A stretch of 64,000 nucleotides of DNA. Origin: Lachnospiraceae bacterium. Its GTDB lineage: Bacteria > Bacillota > Clostridia > Lachnospirales > Lachnospiraceae. The position numbers were made by a program, and so were the translations under genes. The notes beneath the pieces are model-generated. The model made no database searches. It worked only from the letters and a program-made list of their open reading frames with translations, and was not told the DNA's origin. The DNA lies in contig VSNQ01000001.1 in assembly GCA_009774395.1 (NCBI GenBank), positions 1-64,000 of the forward strand, written 5' to 3'. Numbering within the stretch: the stretch's first letter is position 1; the number at the start of each line of letters is the position of its first letter. Shown here piece by piece: positions 62,713 to 64,000 of this stretch.

Positions 62713-64000
62713 TTATTGTTTTTTAAACAAATTCACTACCAATTTCAGCCCATATTTTACATACTGCACAAATACGCTTGGCTGGGTAATGCACTCCTTC
62801 ATCTTTCGAAGAATATATTGTGGTCTTAAATAGAAACTTAACAAAATATCCTTGCGCAGCTTCATGACTTCATCAATGGTAAGGTGCATGGTTCCCTTTG
62901 TGCTGGAATGGAAAAAATCACTTCCCAATACTGATTTTGCCAAAAGTCCCTCTTTTTTACAAGTTTCATACATTGGCGTACCATAGAACGGCAGTGCGAT
63001 TGTCACTTCAATAAAATCGGGATCGGTTTCCAACACCAACTTTTTCGTTAAAAGAATATCCTCTTTTGTTTCCCAAGGAAATCCGATAACAAAATACCCC
63101 CAAAATGGAAGTCCAACTTCCTTACACCAGTGTGCCGCCTGCCTGTTTTCTTCAACCGTTGCACCTTTACGCATTTTTTGCAGCATTTCATCACTGCCAG
63201 ACTCAAAGCCGAATGCTACCAAAAAGCAGCCTGCCTTTTTCATTAATTCCAATGTTTCCTTTTTTAATGGACGCACGCGTGAATTTGCCGTAAACTGAAT
63301 TTTCCCATATAATTTCGATTGAATAATCAATTCACACATCTCTTTCACCCATTCCGGATTAATCGTAAAGGTATCTGCCTTAAAGAAAAAGTTGCGAATT
63401 CCAAACTGCTCATAGCACTCTATCATTTCCTCAAGTACATTCTGCGGACTGCGGAAACGCACCCGCTTGCCAGAAATCTCCGGGGTTAAACAAAATACAC
63501 ATTGACTCGGGCATCCGCGTGCTGTCTGAATGGTTGCCATTGTTTCCTTGGTATCCGGACGGATATAGAGCGAATTATTCATCAATTGTCTTGCCGGAAA
63601 CGGCTGTGCATCAAGGTCATCATCCCATACATGGAACCTTGTAGGAATCATTTTCCCTTCTGCATCCTTATATAGAATATTATTGATTTCTTCGGGCTTT
63701 CCTATACCCTTGAAACAATAATCCGCAATTTTTCCGATACAGAAATCAATCTCGCCGCCGATTAAATAATCCACATTCGTGAAATCAATCATATCCAGCA
63801 TTGCCTGTTCCGGCGCAAAAAACAGCGCTCCTTTTAATACAACAATCGGATGATGTTTCTCACATAGCCTATTAATTACCTTGATATCATCAAAAATCGT
63901 GGTATTGGTAATGCTCATCATAATCATATCCGGGTCAAACTCGTCCATGTCCTTTTCGAGCATTTCAAATGTATCGCCCTGTGTTTGATAATCCTGTAGT
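62713..64000 (-). CDS. B12-binding radical SAM protein (5' end outside the window)
   Basis: At least 428 residues; the frame is still open at the right edge, so the N-terminus lies beyond it. The visible N-terminal part is the end of a B12-binding domain (MIMMSITNTT, then VDYLIGGEID). The radical SAM domain has the cluster motif CPSQCVFC (C-x3-C-x2-C), then FFFKADTFTINPEW, FGFESGSDEML and YFVIGFPWETKEDI. Such enzymes carry out methylations or rearrangements on sugars, lipids or other unreactive carbons. In this cluster it might modify the glycan or its lipid carrier; the substrate is not predictable. Confidence 0.88.
   Translation of the reverse strand, partial: LQDYQTQGDTFEMLEKDMDEFDPDMIMMSITNTTIFDDIKVINRLCEKHHPIVVLKGALFFAPEQAMLDMIDFTNVDYLIGGEIDFCIGKIADYCFKGIGKPEEINNILYKDAEGKMIPTRFHVWDDDLDAQPFPARQLMNNSLYIRPDTKETMATIQTARGCPSQCVFCLTPEISGKRVRFRSPQNVLEEMIECYEQFGIRNFFFKADTFTINPEWVKEMCELIIQSKLYGKIQFTANSRVRPLKKETLELMKKAGCFLVAFGFESGSDEMLQKMRKGATVEENRQAAHWCKEVGLPFWGYFVIGFPWETKEDILLTKKLVLETDPDFIEVTIALPFYGTPMYETCKKEGLLAKSVLGSDFFHSSTKGTMHLTIDEVMKLRKDILLSFYLRPQYILRKMKECITQPSVFVQYVKYGLKLVVNLFKKQ

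Noticed and set aside
1..64000. tRNA, rRNA, intact insertion sequence or prophage genes
   Set aside because: None seen; the only mobility-related gene is the serine recombinase, and the repeats contain no transposase.

Overview
The window looks like part of a gut Lachnospiraceae (Clostridia) chromosome. This is inferred from the AT-rich sequence, strong GGAGG-type ribosome sites, Uma2, GNAT and DUF2142 genes and Gram-positive surface-glycan gene content; there is no rRNA or marker gene to prove it. It is almost entirely one very large cell-surface polysaccharide / lipid-linked glycan locus, with every gene except the first read leftward (minus strand) and most spaced by only a few bases.

Layout. 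1-730: a serine recombinase on the plus strand behind a 27-bp inverted repeat, closed by a terminator. 739-12.0 kb: GT4 and GT2 transferases, a DUF2304 plus polyprenyl-phosphate-sugar-synthase-like GT2 pair, two DUF2142 proteins and two further polytopic proteins. 12.0-20.3 kb: glycan module I, with GT2, GT17, a GT11 variant, DUF5672, a PglK-like ABC flippase, and upstream a true GT11 fucosyltransferase, a GT2 and a GT6 (ABO-type) transferase. 20.3-22.4 kb: a two-gene Septu-like (PtuA/PtuB) defence system inside the glycan locus. 22.7-33.6 kb: more transferases, a Uma2 protein, a GNAT/antitoxin pair, two GT-C-like membrane proteins, a FemAB-type acyltransferase and a second ABC flippase. 33.7-45.6 kb: two GT-D (DUF1792) proteins, fdtA and fdtB for dTDP-3-amino-3,6-dideoxyhexose, a DUF6020 protein, GT4 and GT2 transferases and a Wzy-like polymerase. 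45.6-55.0 kb: module II, a diverged copy of module I (GT2, GT17, DUF5672, GT11 variant) plus GT14 and a third ABC flippase. 55.0-64.0 kb: an MBOAT plus SGNH-like O-acetylation pair, GT2, GT11, two polytopic proteins and a B12-binding radical SAM protein running off the right edge.

How it may work together. About 26 glycosyltransferases assemble one or more oligosaccharides on an undecaprenyl carrier, three half-ABC transporters flip them, the Wzy-like protein may polymerise them, and the GT-C-like proteins may add side sugars outside the membrane from polyprenyl-phosphate sugars. fdtA/fdtB supply an aminodideoxy sugar and MBOAT/SGNH add acetyl groups. Four transferase families best known from animal glycans occur together (GT6, GT11, GT14, GT17), which suggests a surface glycan resembling host glycans, including a blood-group A/B-type terminus.

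Structure between genes. Almost every gap longer than about 90 bp holds a palindromic element. At least four families can be told apart; one shows compensatory base changes between copies, and another sits directly after stop codons and appears to have truncated the GNAT gene.
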